Positions 1-9,873 of a stretch of DNA of 64,000 bases are shown here, in pieces. Every line of letters begins with the position of its first letter. Positions within the stretch are counted from its first letter, which is position 1. The notes beneath the pieces were generated by a model. That model ran no database searches. It worked only from the letters and a program-made list of their open reading frames with translations, and was not told where the DNA came from. The position numbers and the translations under genes are program-made. Source of the stretch: Flavobacterium praedii (lineage in GTDB: Bacteria; Bacteroidota; Bacteroidia; Flavobacteriales; Flavobacteriaceae); contig NZ_CP113948.1 of assembly GCF_026810365.1 (NCBI RefSeq), positions 1,327,001 through 1,391,000 on the forward strand. Direction: 5' to 3'.

Positions 1-721
1 CAATCTGTTTTTGCGGTTTCAAATTAATTAATCCTCGTAATTCTCCAAACTCACTTACCCATCCAGGGGCATCTGCCGGAATGCGTTGCCAGATGGAACG
101 TTCCTGTTTTCGAAAATACCGGCGAGTTGCTTGAAAACCCCAAACCTGATCTTCGCTGGCACTAAATTTTAACTGACTCAATGGTATTTTCATTTCTGCA
201 GTCCAGCCTTCGGTATCCATGTTGGTTTTTACATACCAAATTGGATTCCAACTCGAATCCCAATTATTACCATTATCAGCAATAAATTCATCACTTTTAA
301 CTCCTGAAGCTGATATTGTAAATGAAAATCCTGTTCTTTTATCATGATAGCTATCGATATTTACCTCTACAAAATCACCATCAAAACCATCTCGTCTCGA
401 AAGCCGTTTTACAATTTTATCTGGTTCCTTATCATAACACTTGAAAGCAACATACAAAAACTTGGAATCATACAGTATTTTAAACTTGGTCTGCTCCGTG
501 GGAGGCGTATTTTCATCTGGCAAATTTTCAATAAAATCCGTTTGCCACTCCACAATATCCCAACTAGCATCTGTTAAAAGTCCGTCAATAGTTGGCGAAG
601 TATTATTTTCTAATGATTTCGTGGTGTAAAACCTTTTTTCTACACTTTTAGAGCTCTGCCCAAAACTGAATTGAAATAGCAGGAATAAAAGAAATAGGTA
701 TTGATTTTTGTATGTTTTCAT
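1..721 (-). CDS. CBM9/DUF5916 family secreted protein, C-terminus outside window
   Basis: The frame opens at an ATG at 721 and stays open to the left edge, so only the first 240 residues are visible. It begins with a signal peptide (MKTYKNQYLFLLFLLFQFSFG). A CBM9-like fold follows, with the typical phrases PTIDGLLTDASW near residue 45 and LYVAFKCYDKEPDKIV near 95. The end of the visible part (VWGFQATRRYFRKQERSIWQR) matches the linker into the DUF5916 beta-barrel domain of Bacteroidota proteins, which usually total 700-850 residues. The function of this family is not settled; it is an outer-membrane-associated protein often found near polysaccharide genes. It lies 68 bp downstream of the GH13 gene on the same strand and may be cotranscribed with it. 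Confidence 0.8.
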   Translation of the reverse strand, partial: MKTYKNQYLFLLFLLFQFSFGQSSKSVEKRFYTTKSLENNTSPTIDGLLTDASWDIVEWQTDFIENLPDENTPPTEQTKFKILYDSKFLYVAFKCYDKEPDKIVKRLSRRDGFDGDFVEVNIDSYHDKRTGFSFTISASGVKSDEFIADNGNNWDSSWNPIWYVKTNMDTEGWTAEMKIPLSQLKFSASEDQVWGFQATRRYFRKQERSIWQRIPADAPGWVSEFGELRGLINLKPQKQI

Positions 722-789
722 TTCAAAATTATTGTTAATCAAAGAAATATATGGGTATACTAAAATCCAATATTAAAATAATCATTACT

Positions 790-2646
790 TTATTTTTTTA
801 ATTCTAAGACCCACATTTTCATGGCAGGAATAGTTGTTATATTCGAAGTATTCAAGCCATCCTCAGTAATAACATTTTTTGCAGTTGTAAAACCAGCTGT
901 TCTTTCGTCATACTTATGAAAGTCAATTTCTTTTTCAGAATTGCTCGTATTCATAACACACATTATGGTTTGATTTTCATCATATCTAAAATAAACATAC
1001 AAACCATCTACAGGAACATAGTGCATCATTTTTCCTGTTTTAAGCGCCGATGCTGTTTTCCTGAAATTGGCTAATTTTCGAACTAAATTTTGAGTTGATT
1101 TTTCATCCTCTGTCATTCCTTTTCCTGTAAACGCGTTTTTAGCATCTTCTTTCCATCCTCCGAGAAAATCAGCACGAACCAATCCATCTGGAGCTTTAAG
1201 TCCTTTCATCAACACTTCCGAACCATAATACAGTTGTGGGATTCCTCTACAAGTTAGTAACCATTGAAAACCAATTTTTTGCTTTTCGACATTCTCTCCC
1301 ATTAATGAAAAAAAACGGGATTCATCATGATTATCTAACAACAGTACTTTTTGCATTGGGTTTTTACTTAAAAAATCACTGCTCAAAGTATAGTACAACC
1401 TGTTCACTCCTTCTTTCCATCCAAAAGGTTCTGTCAAAGCAGGAATAATTCCATAATATAAACTTTGAAAATCCACCACCGAAGGCAAGTTGCTTTTGAA
1501 ACTAACATCCATATTATTTTGCTCAAAATACGACTGATTTGCCACGCCATGAACCATAATTTCACCAAAAATGGTTATTTTCGGGAATTCATCCATTATC
1601 GCTTTATTGCAACGATTCGCAAAATCCAAATCATTATAAGTATAGGTGTCGAGGCGAACTCCATCAATACCAAACTTTTCAATATGCCAAATGCAGTTTT
1701 GAATAATGAAGTTTGCCATAAATGGATTGTCTTGATTAATATCTGGCATTATTTTATCAAACCAACCATCGCTCATTCTTTTTTTATCCGATTTTGTTCC
1801 ATAAGGATCAAACAAAGGAATCTCTCTATAATTTGTTTGTGTATAAATAGGCCAACGATGTACCCAATCATTTGCAGGTGGATCCATTTCTAAAAAGTGA
1901 AAAGATCCTAAATGATTATAAACCGCATCAAAAATAAGTTTCATACCTCGTTTGTGCAATTGATCACTTAATTTTTCATACATAACATCTCCACCGTATC
2001 GAGCATCAATTTTATAATGATTGGTAATGGCATATCCGTGTTCAGTCCTTTTCTCCATATCATTTTCCATGATTGGAGTAAACCATAAAGCAGTAACACC
2101 AAGTTCTTGAATATAATTTAAATTATTTAGCACTCCTTGTAAATCACCTCCATGACGATCATACATTTCATTTCTATTAAGAGATTGATCACGCATTCCT
2201 TTTACCTGATCATTCGATATATCTCCATTGCTGAAACGATCCACCATAATCAAATCAATAAAATCACTCGAAGTTACTCCCTGTGCATATTGTGTTCCAT
2301 TACCTGATCTTCGATTATACAACGGCCACTTTATTTTATGCTTACCTCCTTTTTGATTTAATTCGATAATTACATTTCCAGCAACTGCTTCAGGCGCAAT
2401 AACAATATCTATGGCAATGTATTTTTGGTTCGGAAATGAATACGTTTTGCCAACAGTTATTCCCGGATAATTTATTTCTACTTTGTCTGAAATAAATGGA
2501 TCATCGGTACTTCGAATGAGTAATTGAATTGAATTAGTCTTCATTCCTGTCCACCAATTTGTGGGATAGACTTCGGTGTTTTTGGCATTTGTCACCAAAG
2601 AAAAACCAAATAATAGCATTAAAATATAAGTTGTTTTCTTGATCAT
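790..2646 (-). CDS. GH13 alpha-amylase family protein, SusA/neopullulanase-like
   Basis: A secreted or periplasmic alpha-glucan hydrolase of 618 residues with an N-terminal signal peptide ending near AKNT. Residues about 25-110 form the beta-sandwich domain typical of cyclomaltodextrinase/neopullulanase enzymes, and the (beta/alpha)8 barrel follows. Conserved region I is DAVYNH (240-245). The nucleophile is D333 in DGVRLDTY, the acid/base is E362 in FGEIM, and the transition-state stabiliser is D441 in LLDNHDESR. All catalytic residues are present, so the enzyme should be active on starch, maltodextrin or cyclodextrin. No SusC/SusD pair is in the window. The adjacent divergent LytS/LytR genes are candidate regulators, which is inferred from position only. 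Confidence 0.9.
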   Translation of the reverse strand: MIKKTTYILMLLFGFSLVTNAKNTEVYPTNWWTGMKTNSIQLLIRSTDDPFISDKVEINYPGITVGKTYSFPNQKYIAIDIVIAPEAVAGNVIIELNQKGGKHKIKWPLYNRRSGNGTQYAQGVTSSDFIDLIMVDRFSNGDISNDQVKGMRDQSLNRNEMYDRHGGDLQGVLNNLNYIQELGVTALWFTPIMENDMEKRTEHGYAITNHYKIDARYGGDVMYEKLSDQLHKRGMKLIFDAVYNHLGSFHFLEMDPPANDWVHRWPIYTQTNYREIPLFDPYGTKSDKKRMSDGWFDKIMPDINQDNPFMANFIIQNCIWHIEKFGIDGVRLDTYTYNDLDFANRCNKAIMDEFPKITIFGEIMVHGVANQSYFEQNNMDVSFKSNLPSVVDFQSLYYGIIPALTEPFGWKEGVNRLYYTLSSDFLSKNPMQKVLLLDNHDESRFFSLMGENVEKQKIGFQWLLTCRGIPQLYYGSEVLMKGLKAPDGLVRADFLGGWKEDAKNAFTGKGMTEDEKSTQNLVRKLANFRKTASALKTGKMMHYVPVDGLYVYFRYDENQTIMCVMNTSNSEKEIDFHKYDERTAGFTTAKNVITEDGLNTSNITTIPAMKMWVLELKK

Positions 2647-2851
2647 AATTTCTAAAGTTTTTAAAAGTCTGTTAAAGTTATTTTACTTTTCGGATATCAA
2701 AAAGCAACTTATTTAAACAACCTGATTTGAGTTGTAAACAACATAAGTGCAACTAATGTTATTTAAATACAAAAAAGTGTTTTCTAAACCAGATCAATTT
2801 TTATTGTAAAACAAAACCCTTAGCTTTACATGACAGAAAATTAATTCTACA

Positions 2852-3922
2852 ATGAACAATTCAGCTATGTATTCCGGAAGTACATCTCAAAAATTAAAAA
2901 TGTATACAATCTATTGGTTGGGATATATCTTATTATTTAGTTTGATACAAGGACTACCAACAGCAGATTTTTTGAGAGCATTATCCAATGAATTTTATAG
3001 CGTGTTCCCGAAAATATTATTTGTTTTACTGATTGTTGAAGTAGCTATGCCGGTTTTGTTCTTCCAGAAAAAAAAGACACTTTTTATTTTTACCTATATA
3101 TTATCAATCCTTTTCTTTGCCTTCATTCAGCGATTAATAGACAATTACATAATTATTGCTTATAATTTAACCGAATGGAAAAGTGAACCATTACTATCGG
3201 CACCCGTATATTTGTACAATGTGATTAAATTACAGTTTGTAGTCACCATCCCTTTAGCGATAAAACTGGTCTATTACCTAGCTGAAGAGAAAAACAGGGT
3301 GCAAACAATCCTGTCAGAGAAATTACAAGCTGAATTATTTTCATTACGAAATCAATTTCACCCTCATTTTTTATTCAATGTACTCAACAGTTTGTATTCT
3401 AGAATTCTAAGTAAATCGGATGATTCTGCGGATATTGTTCTTAAAATCTCTGATTTTCTTCGGTATTCCGTCTATGAGGTAAATACCAAACATATCCCTT
3501 TAGAAAAAGAAATTGAATATCTGAAAAATTATATTTCGCTACAACAATTGCGATTTGACAATCGACTCGAACTAAGTTTCAGTACCAATGGAATTATAAA
3601 AAACCAAGTAATCGAACCTTTCTTAATACTTCCATTCATTGAAAACAGTTTTAAATATTGTTTAGACGATACGAATTCCCAAGCATGGATTACCATTTCT
3701 ATAACTGCTTCAGAAGACTGGCTAAGCATTAAGATTGAAAACAGTTTATCTTCTAATTGTATGAAAAATAAAAATAGTGAAACCCAATACAGCGGCGTTG
3801 GAATTAATAATGTAAAAAGAAGATTGGAATTACTATATCCAAATCAACATATTTTGACCATAAAAAATGACGTTGATTCCTTTTTTGTTTCTTTAAAAAT
3901 TAAAATTAATGACATCCCATAA
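2852..3922 (+). CDS. LytS-type sensor histidine kinase
   Basis: A membrane sensor kinase of the His_kinase (PF06580) family, 356 residues. Four hydrophobic segments occupy roughly residues 20-35, 52-70, 76-95 and 126-143. A short coiled coil leads to the phosphoacceptor motif QFHPHFLFNVLNSL, where the candidate histidine is H172. The C-terminal ATPase region has the family phrases PFIENSFKY and SGVGINNVKRRLELLY. It overlaps the following response regulator gene by 14 bp, so the two form one transcription unit. It is transcribed divergently from the GH13 gene across 205 bp. The signal it senses cannot be told from sequence. Confidence 0.92.
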   Translation: MNNSAMYSGSTSQKLKMYTIYWLGYILLFSLIQGLPTADFLRALSNEFYSVFPKILFVLLIVEVAMPVLFFQKKKTLFIFTYILSILFFAFIQRLIDNYIIIAYNLTEWKSEPLLSAPVYLYNVIKLQFVVTIPLAIKLVYYLAEEKNRVQTILSEKLQAELFSLRNQFHPHFLFNVLNSLYSRILSKSDDSADIVLKISDFLRYSVYEVNTKHIPLEKEIEYLKNYISLQQLRFDNRLELSFSTNGIIKNQVIEPFLILPFIENSFKYCLDDTNSQAWITISITASEDWLSIKIENSLSSNCMKNKNSETQYSGVGINNVKRRLELLYPNQHILTIKNDVDSFFVSLKIKINDIP

Positions 3923-4646
3923 AATCAATTGCATCATTATAGAAGATGAACTTCCAGCCTCCATATTACTTGAAATGCATATGGCTAAATTTGATTTCTT
4001 GGATTTGAAAGGTAAATTCATGAGTACAAACAATGCTATAAATCTTATCAAGAACCAAAAAATAGATTTACTGTTTTTGGATATTAATTTACCAGGAAAA
4101 TCAGGAATTGAATTTGCAAAATCGTTACCAAAGGAGATCGGAATCATTTTCACTACTGCCAATCCGCAATACGCCGTAGAAGGATTCGAATTGGATGCTA
4201 TTGACTATTTATTGAAACCAATTTCATTTGAACGTTTTTCTAAAGCAGTACATAAATACTGTAAAATTAAGAAAACAAATCAGGAATTTGAACAACTAAA
4301 ACAAGCAGAAACCGAACGTCCTTTTATATTTGTTAAGTGTGAAAGAAAAACAATCAAACTTTATTTGGACGAAATTGACTATTTTGAATCACAAGGCAAT
4401 TATTTAAATATCCATACCGAAACTGATTGTTTTAAGACACACCAATCCATTACCGAAATGATTGAGAAATTACCCGAAGGATTATTTTGTAGAATTCATC
4501 GTTCTTTCTTGATTACAATTAAAAAAGTTACTCAATTCAATAGTCGTTCAGTTACTATAAAAGATAAAAAATTACCTATTGGACGATTTTATGCTTCAAA
4601 AGCAAATGAATTATTGCATTCTATTGTAAAACCAAAAATAATTTGA
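3909..4646 (+). CDS. LytR/AlgR-type response regulator (REC + LytTR)
   Basis: The cytoplasmic partner of the upstream kinase, 245 residues. The receiver domain covers about residues 5-120, with acidic residues IIEDE near 10-14, the phosphoacceptor D58 in LLFLDINLPG, and the conserved Lys in LLKPISFERF. A LytTR DNA-binding domain fills about 140-240 (FVKCERKTIKLYLDEIDYFE, then FCRIHRSFLI). Proteins of this type bind direct repeats upstream of a few target operons. The neighbouring GH13 and GH3 genes are plausible targets, inferred from location only. About 120 bp separates its stop from the convergent GH3 gene. Confidence 0.93.
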   Translation: MTSHKINCIIIEDELPASILLEMHMAKFDFLDLKGKFMSTNNAINLIKNQKIDLLFLDINLPGKSGIEFAKSLPKEIGIIFTTANPQYAVEGFELDAIDYLLKPISFERFSKAVHKYCKIKKTNQEFEQLKQAETERPFIFVKCERKTIKLYLDEIDYFESQGNYLNIHTETDCFKTHQSITEMIEKLPEGLFCRIHRSFLITIKKVTQFNSRSVTIKDKKLPIGRFYASKANELLHSIVKPKII

Positions 4647-4763
4647 AGCCTTAGGATCAATTAGCTACTATTATTTTAACTATTTTCCTTGTATTAAATA
4701 ATAAAAGCTACAATTTTTAAAAAATCGTAGCTTTCACAACTAACTATAATCACTAAAATGATC

Positions 4764-6980
4764 TTATTTCAGTATAAAACTCACTTTCGATTTTATATCT
4801 GTAGAGGATGATCCGATTAAAGCTTCAAAATCACCTGGCTCAGCAATCCATTCGTGTTTTTTATCATCAAAAAAACTTAGAGCAGTTTTATCAATCACAA
4901 AAGTCACTGTTTTTTCTTCCCCTGCTTTAAGAGAAATTTTCTCAAAACCTTTTAATTCTTTTACAGGGCGAGGCAAAGATGATTTTAAATCACTAATATA
5001 TAACTGAACTACTTCGGAACCTTCACGAATTCCAGTATTTTTAACTTTAATTGAAAATGAGATTTGATCTCCACTTGACAATTGTTTTTTATCAGCAATT
5101 GCTTTACTATATTCGAAAGTCGTGTAACTTAACCCATGACCAAAAGAAAATAAAGGTTTTATCTTTTGTTTGTCTGTCCAACGGTATCCTACAAAAATAC
5201 CTTCTTTGTAAGTTACATCATCTCCGCCTGGAAATTCACCTAATTGGTGAGCACCGTTATCGTTTATTTTTACTGGAAAAGTAAATGTCAATTTTCCAGA
5301 TGGATTCACATCCCCGACCAAAACTGCCGCCAAAGCAGTTCCAGTCTCACTACCCAAAAACCAACCTTGAATAATACCTGGAACATCCTTTATCCATGGC
5401 ATAGCTACAGCATTTCCCGAAATATTTACAAAAATCACATTTTTGTTTACCTTAATCAATTCACTAATTAATCGATCCTGATTGTACGGAAGGCCTAAAT
5501 CTTTACGATCGTTTCCTTCCGCGTCTTGAAAATCACTTTTGTTCAAACCTCCGATAAAAAGGACAACATCAGCATCTTTGGCTACATTTACGGCTTCGTT
5601 AATTAATTCTGCCGCAGATCGTTTGTCTTCCAGACTCACTTTTGCCACTACACCATTATAATTACTGGTTGGATCTCCCACATAACCACGCGCATAAACC
5701 ACTTCAGCTTGATTTCCAATTCTATTCTTTAATCCTTCAAGTGGTGTAATTTCATATTTTGCTTTAAGCGAAGAACTACCACCACCTACCGTCATCATTT
5801 TAATTGCATTCTCACCGATAACTGCGATTTTTTTTGTTTTAGATAAATTAATTGGAAGAATATTATTTTTATTTTGTAATAAAACAATTCCTTCTTCAGC
5901 AATTTTTAAACCAGCTTCAGCATGTTCTCTTGTTCCGAATGACCCATACGGTCTGTCTTTATTCATTGTAGTTAAAAATGATAAACGCAAAATACGTCGT
6001 ACTTTTTCATCAAGTTCTTTTGTTCCAACTTCACCAGATTTAATCATAGTTGAATATGGTTTTGCCAAATAATAGTTATCATACGCATTACTGGTTCCCC
6101 ATGAAAGTCCATTTGTCCAAGAACCAAATTCCATATCCAATCCATTATGAATAGCTTGTTTGGTATCATGAACTCCTCCCCAATCTGAGATCACAACACC
6201 TTTGAATCCCCATTCACCACGAAGAATATCATTCAATAAAAACTCATTATGGCAACAATGTTGTCCTCTATATTTATTATATGATCCCATTATTGCCCAC
6301 GCATCACCTTCTTGAACAGCTGCTTTAAAAGCGGGTAAATAAATCTCATACAATGCACGATCATCGACAATCACATTAACGGCATTACGATTTGTTTCTT
6401 GATTATTTAATGCAAAATGTTTTACACAGGCAGCAACTCCGTTAGATTGTACTCCTTTGATGTACGGCACCACCATTTTGGAAGTTAAAAAAGGATCTTC
6501 TCCCATATATTCGAAGTTACGGCCGTTTAATGGTGTTCTATAGATATTTACTCCAGGTCCCAACAATACATTTTTGTTTCGGAAACGAGCTTCTTCTCCT
6601 ATTGATTTCCCATACAAGGAAGCCAATTCTTTGTTCCAAGTTGCTGATAAAGCTGTAAGTGCCGGAAATGCAATGCATGAATCATTTGTCCAACCTGCTT
6701 GATCCCATTCGTCCCATAAAACTTCAGTACGAATTCCATGAGGTCCATCAGTCATCCAATTATCAGGAATTCCTAAACGCGGAACACCTGGCGAACTGAA
6801 TTTTGATTGTGCATGAATCATCGCAATTTTTTCTTCAGTCGTCATTTTAGAAAGTGCATCTTCTACACGCTCTTTAATATTCTTTGCATCATCAAGATAA
6901 ACAGGAACTTTATTTTGTGCATTCAAACTGAACGAACTCAACAGCAGTAAAACAACAATTGTTTTAACATTTTTAAACAT
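4764..6980 (-). CDS. GH3 beta-glucosidase, BglX-like, exported
   Basis: A periplasmic beta-glucosidase of 738 residues, a normal length for BglX-type enzymes. It has a signal peptide (LLLLSSFSLNAQ), a GH3 N-terminal barrel, an alpha/beta sandwich C-terminal domain and a fibronectin III-like tail (about 650-725, with NTGIREGSEVVQLYI). The catalytic nucleophile is D266 in GVVISDWGGVHD. The substrate-binding KHFALNNQE motif lies near 188-196. It hydrolyses non-reducing terminal beta-glucosyl residues, for example from laminarin or cellodextrin oligomers; the exact linkage cannot be read from sequence. It is transcribed in the same direction as the DUF6377 regulator upstream, across a 210-bp gap with no clear promoter motif. 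Confidence 0.9.
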   Translation of the reverse strand: MFKNVKTIVVLLLLSSFSLNAQNKVPVYLDDAKNIKERVEDALSKMTTEEKIAMIHAQSKFSSPGVPRLGIPDNWMTDGPHGIRTEVLWDEWDQAGWTNDSCIAFPALTALSATWNKELASLYGKSIGEEARFRNKNVLLGPGVNIYRTPLNGRNFEYMGEDPFLTSKMVVPYIKGVQSNGVAACVKHFALNNQETNRNAVNVIVDDRALYEIYLPAFKAAVQEGDAWAIMGSYNKYRGQHCCHNEFLLNDILRGEWGFKGVVISDWGGVHDTKQAIHNGLDMEFGSWTNGLSWGTSNAYDNYYLAKPYSTMIKSGEVGTKELDEKVRRILRLSFLTTMNKDRPYGSFGTREHAEAGLKIAEEGIVLLQNKNNILPINLSKTKKIAVIGENAIKMMTVGGGSSSLKAKYEITPLEGLKNRIGNQAEVVYARGYVGDPTSNYNGVVAKVSLEDKRSAAELINEAVNVAKDADVVLFIGGLNKSDFQDAEGNDRKDLGLPYNQDRLISELIKVNKNVIFVNISGNAVAMPWIKDVPGIIQGWFLGSETGTALAAVLVGDVNPSGKLTFTFPVKINDNGAHQLGEFPGGDDVTYKEGIFVGYRWTDKQKIKPLFSFGHGLSYTTFEYSKAIADKKQLSSGDQISFSIKVKNTGIREGSEVVQLYISDLKSSLPRPVKELKGFEKISLKAGEEKTVTFVIDKTALSFFDDKKHEWIAEPGDFEALIGSSSTDIKSKVSFILK

Positions 6981-7190
6981 AACTCTTAAATTTATTAAAG
7001 CATTAAAATTTACAATTTAGGATACCAATTTTCGAAAGTATCTTTATTAGGATATTGTAAAGCTAAAACCTAATAATGCAGCTTTTAATTTTAAATAAAA
7101 AAAGTAGTGATTCTAAAAATCAATCAATTATATATCAATTATTTACTAGATTACGAACACAAAAAAAAGTAGTGAATTTAAAACTTATAG

Positions 7191-8834
7191 TTAACTTTTG
7201 AATGCTACTAATCCAATTTTCATGACCGTTTCTTCAAAATTATTTCGGTCAATTACAGCTTTGTTCCGAGCTCTTGTGCGGTAATTATAAATAGTACTTA
7301 AGGAATAACGAAGAAAAGCAGCTATTTTTACACTATCTGATATCCCAAGACGAATTAAGGCAAAAATACGAAGTTCAGTATTTAACAACTCTCCTTGTTT
7401 CAATACAATTTGCTCATCCTTAATAAGTAATGCATTAAAATCTTTTACAAAAGTGGGATATAGATTTAAAAAAATCACATCGAAATTCTCGTATAATTCT
7501 TCGAGCTCTTTCTCAACCAAAGTGGTAGATTTTAACATTTTATAAATATCATCAAACTGTTTGACAGCGGCTTTTTTGTTTAAAATAATGCGATAATTTT
7601 CTAACTTATTAATGTAAGATGAACACAGATTAAAAAAATGCGCAATATATTCTTCCTTAATGTGATTGGATTCCGATAATTGTGCGTTTCGTTCCTGTAG
7701 CTGATTGTTAGTTTTAGTAATATCTTTATTTAATTCGGCTAATTTTTCACTGGTTCTAAAAAGTTCTTCTCGAATGCGAGATACTTTTTTCATTTGTTTA
7801 TAAACATAAATCACCGCTACAATTAAGAATCCCGATAGCAAACTGATGCAAACCAAATAAAATTGCAATTCGTTTTTTCTTTGGGCTTCCCTTTCTAAAT
7901 AAGCTGTATTAATTATCGAATAGACCTCAGACATGAGCAGCGTTCGAAACTGAACATTACAATAAAGAGCATCTTCAATGGCCGATTGTGTGAGTTTATA
8001 AGCCATATCGACATCTCCAATTTCATAAAAAACTAAAGCCAATTCCTGTAGCGAAGCATTATCTTTTATGGCATTTTTTATATCTGCTGTTGCTGAAAGT
8101 GCAAAATATTTTTTTCTTAACTCTAATTGATTTTTACTTTCATAAATATACCCAAGAAGGTATGTAATCATAGCATATTGTGAATCTTCCAGTTTTGTAT
8201 GTTCTAATAAAATCAATAATTGCTTTTCAGCAAGAGTTCCCTTTTTAGTGAAAATATTTTTCTGAATTTGATTGATTTTATAATTCAAGGAATTAGGTTG
8301 TAGAACACCTAATAAAGAATCCCTATATTTTATTATTTGATCAATGTGTTCTTTACTATTACTATTTGCATTGTAATGTTCGAAAAACTCTTTATACACT
8401 AAATAATAATAAGGAAGTAGCGATTTGTCTAATGCTTTTTTAGTTATGCTTCGCAAAATAGACTCAGATTCACGGTATTTCCCAGATGAAGAATAGAGGT
8501 TGGCCAATTGCAATTGAGCTAAATCTAACAAATATTTATTTTTAAGCTCTTTAGAAATCAAAAGATTCTTTTTAACATATAAAATTGCCGAATCAGAATT
8601 GAATTTTTGGTATTCTGTATATAAAGTTTTATTATAATTATACTCTTGCTCTTTCGATAAATCTACTGATTTAATTTTTTTGAAGTTAACAATGCGTTCT
8701 TCTTTTAGTAAAACATATTGCTGTTTATTTTTTAATGCATCGTTTAGCTTATCAAAAATAGAATCCATATTACCCGATGAATAACCAGAATAACTTATCG
8801 CAAAAAACAAAAAAAATTGAAGATAATTTTTCAA
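7191..8834 (-). CDS. DUF6377 TPR-containing membrane transcriptional regulator
   Basis: A 547-residue regulator of the Bacteroidota DUF6377 type. A signal peptide opens the protein and TPR-like helices fill the periplasmic part (about 30-320). One transmembrane helix lies near 325-345 (YLVCISLLSGFLIVAVIYVY), followed by a coiled coil (about 355-400) and a cytoplasmic DNA-binding end. That end has a LuxR/SpoIIE-like helix-turn-helix around 490-530 (IRLGISDSVKIAAFLRYSLS). Related regulators such as SusR sit beside polysaccharide utilisation genes and sense oligosaccharides through the periplasmic part. The GH3 gene immediately downstream is the likely target. No ligand can be assigned. Confidence 0.85.
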   Translation of the reverse strand: MKNYLQFFLFFAISYSGYSSGNMDSIFDKLNDALKNKQQYVLLKEERIVNFKKIKSVDLSKEQEYNYNKTLYTEYQKFNSDSAILYVKKNLLISKELKNKYLLDLAQLQLANLYSSSGKYRESESILRSITKKALDKSLLPYYYLVYKEFFEHYNANSNSKEHIDQIIKYRDSLLGVLQPNSLNYKINQIQKNIFTKKGTLAEKQLLILLEHTKLEDSQYAMITYLLGYIYESKNQLELRKKYFALSATADIKNAIKDNASLQELALVFYEIGDVDMAYKLTQSAIEDALYCNVQFRTLLMSEVYSIINTAYLEREAQRKNELQFYLVCISLLSGFLIVAVIYVYKQMKKVSRIREELFRTSEKLAELNKDITKTNNQLQERNAQLSESNHIKEEYIAHFFNLCSSYINKLENYRIILNKKAAVKQFDDIYKMLKSTTLVEKELEELYENFDVIFLNLYPTFVKDFNALLIKDEQIVLKQGELLNTELRIFALIRLGISDSVKIAAFLRYSLSTIYNYRTRARNKAVIDRNNFEETVMKIGLVAFKS

Positions 8835-9050
8835 ACTATAATAACTAAAAGATGTGAGTTACAAATATAATAAAGTAGCTATGAAAAAAATGGTTTTAGA
8901 TTTCAAAATACAACAGCAACTTCATTATTAGATATCAAATAAGATATTTTGTAATAGTTTCTTTTTGTTCAAATTAATTAATCTTTTTGCTTAATCACCA
9001 ACTTTTGTACATGATCCCATGAACCATTAATATCAACATATATAAATGCA

Positions 9051-9077
9051 AAAAACCCACTAAAATAGTGGGTTTTT
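9051..9077 (-). terminator. Hairpin terminator after the tRNA cluster
   Basis: A perfect 12-bp stem (9051-9062 with 9066-9077) and a three-base AAA loop. Its core is CCCACTA/TAGTGGG flanked by A and T runs. It begins one base past the 3' end of tRNA-Arg on the minus strand, where the U-run of the transcript would fall, so it is the expected terminator of the leftward tRNA operon. Confidence 0.85.
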
Positions 9078-9078
9078 G

Positions 9079-9152
<74 letters not shown>

Positions 9153-9172
9153 ATTGCTCTTGAATAATAGTG

Positions 9173-9247
9173 TCGGGGTGGCAGGATTCGAACCTGCGGC
9201 CTCCTGCTCCCAAAGCAGGCGCGATAACCGAGCTACGCTACACCCCG
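9173..9247 (-). tRNA. tRNA-Pro (anticodon TGG)
   Basis: A 75-nt cloverleaf on the minus strand, 20 bp upstream of tRNA-Arg in the same operon. The acceptor CGGGGTG pairs with CACCCCG, starting with the C1-G72 pair usual for proline tRNA, and the discriminator is A. The anticodon stem CCTGC/GCAGG holds loop TTTGGGA, giving TGG. CCA is not encoded. Confidence 0.95.
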
Positions 9248-9314
9248 AATTTCAAAACTTTAAATTCTATGATAATTATTGAATCTTGCTAAAATCCTTA
9301 TCATAAAAAAATCG

Positions 9315-9398
9315 CGGAGAGACAGGGACTCGAACCCTGGCACCGATCACTCGATGACAGTTTAGCAAACTGCTCCATTACCACTCTGGCACCTCTCC
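9315..9398 (-). tRNA. tRNA-Ser (anticodon GCT)
   Basis: An 84-nt class II tRNA on the minus strand, the first gene of the three-tRNA operon. The acceptor GGAGAGG pairs with TCTCTCC and the discriminator is G. The anticodon stem GCAGT/ACTGT surrounds loop TTGCTAA, giving GCT (codons AGC and AGT). The long variable arm ATCGAGTGAT is the serine hallmark. Confidence 0.94.
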
Positions 9399-9873
9399 AA
9401 AACCTTAGGAAACGTGTCCTGTTTTGCGGTTGCAAACTTAAGACATGTTTACGTTTCTCACAACTTTTTAAGCAACTTTTTTCATATTTTTTTTATGATT
9501 ATTTTAAACATCTTAACTATCAAACAAATAGACACGAATAAAAAATGGCATTATTTATCATTTATCAGCCAAAAGCCACATTAAGGACATTTTGAAACTA
9601 GAATAAAAATTAAATTATAAATAATTCACTTTACTACTAATTCTTGAAATATAATATAGACTCCTGAAAACAGCAAAAACATTATTTTATTTAAAAACCC
9701 TAATATCTATTCATTAATATTAGTAGAATTTTTAAATTCATCTCATTATTGATTTACCCATAAAATTCAAATAAACCGTACAATTATCATTAAATCATTA
9801 ATTATAATTTGAATAAAATTTGAATCTATCAAAAATAGTTTAAATTTGCTTTATAAATCAACATATAATAAAC
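9399..9873. other. AT-rich intergenic region between tRNA operon and thiolase gene
   Basis: A 475-bp gap between the leftward tRNA operon and the rightward thiolase gene. It must contain the tRNA promoter, but I could not place that with confidence. The thiolase promoter is annotated separately at its right end. I see no open frame of coding character, no repeat and no RNA fold that stands out. Confidence 0.6.
9820..9848 (+). promoter_or_regulatory. Bacteroidota-type promoter for the thiolase gene
   Basis: TTG at 9820-9822, then 18 bases, then TAAATTTG at 9841-9848, an exact match to the TTG-N17-23-TAnnTTTG pattern of the Bacteroidota housekeeping sigma factor. Transcription would start about 9855, roughly 20 bases before the ATG. 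Confidence 0.7.

Noticed and set aside
1465..1893. 142-codon open frame antisense to the GH13 gene
   Set aside because: It lies entirely inside a well-supported gene and its translation has no domain or signal character.
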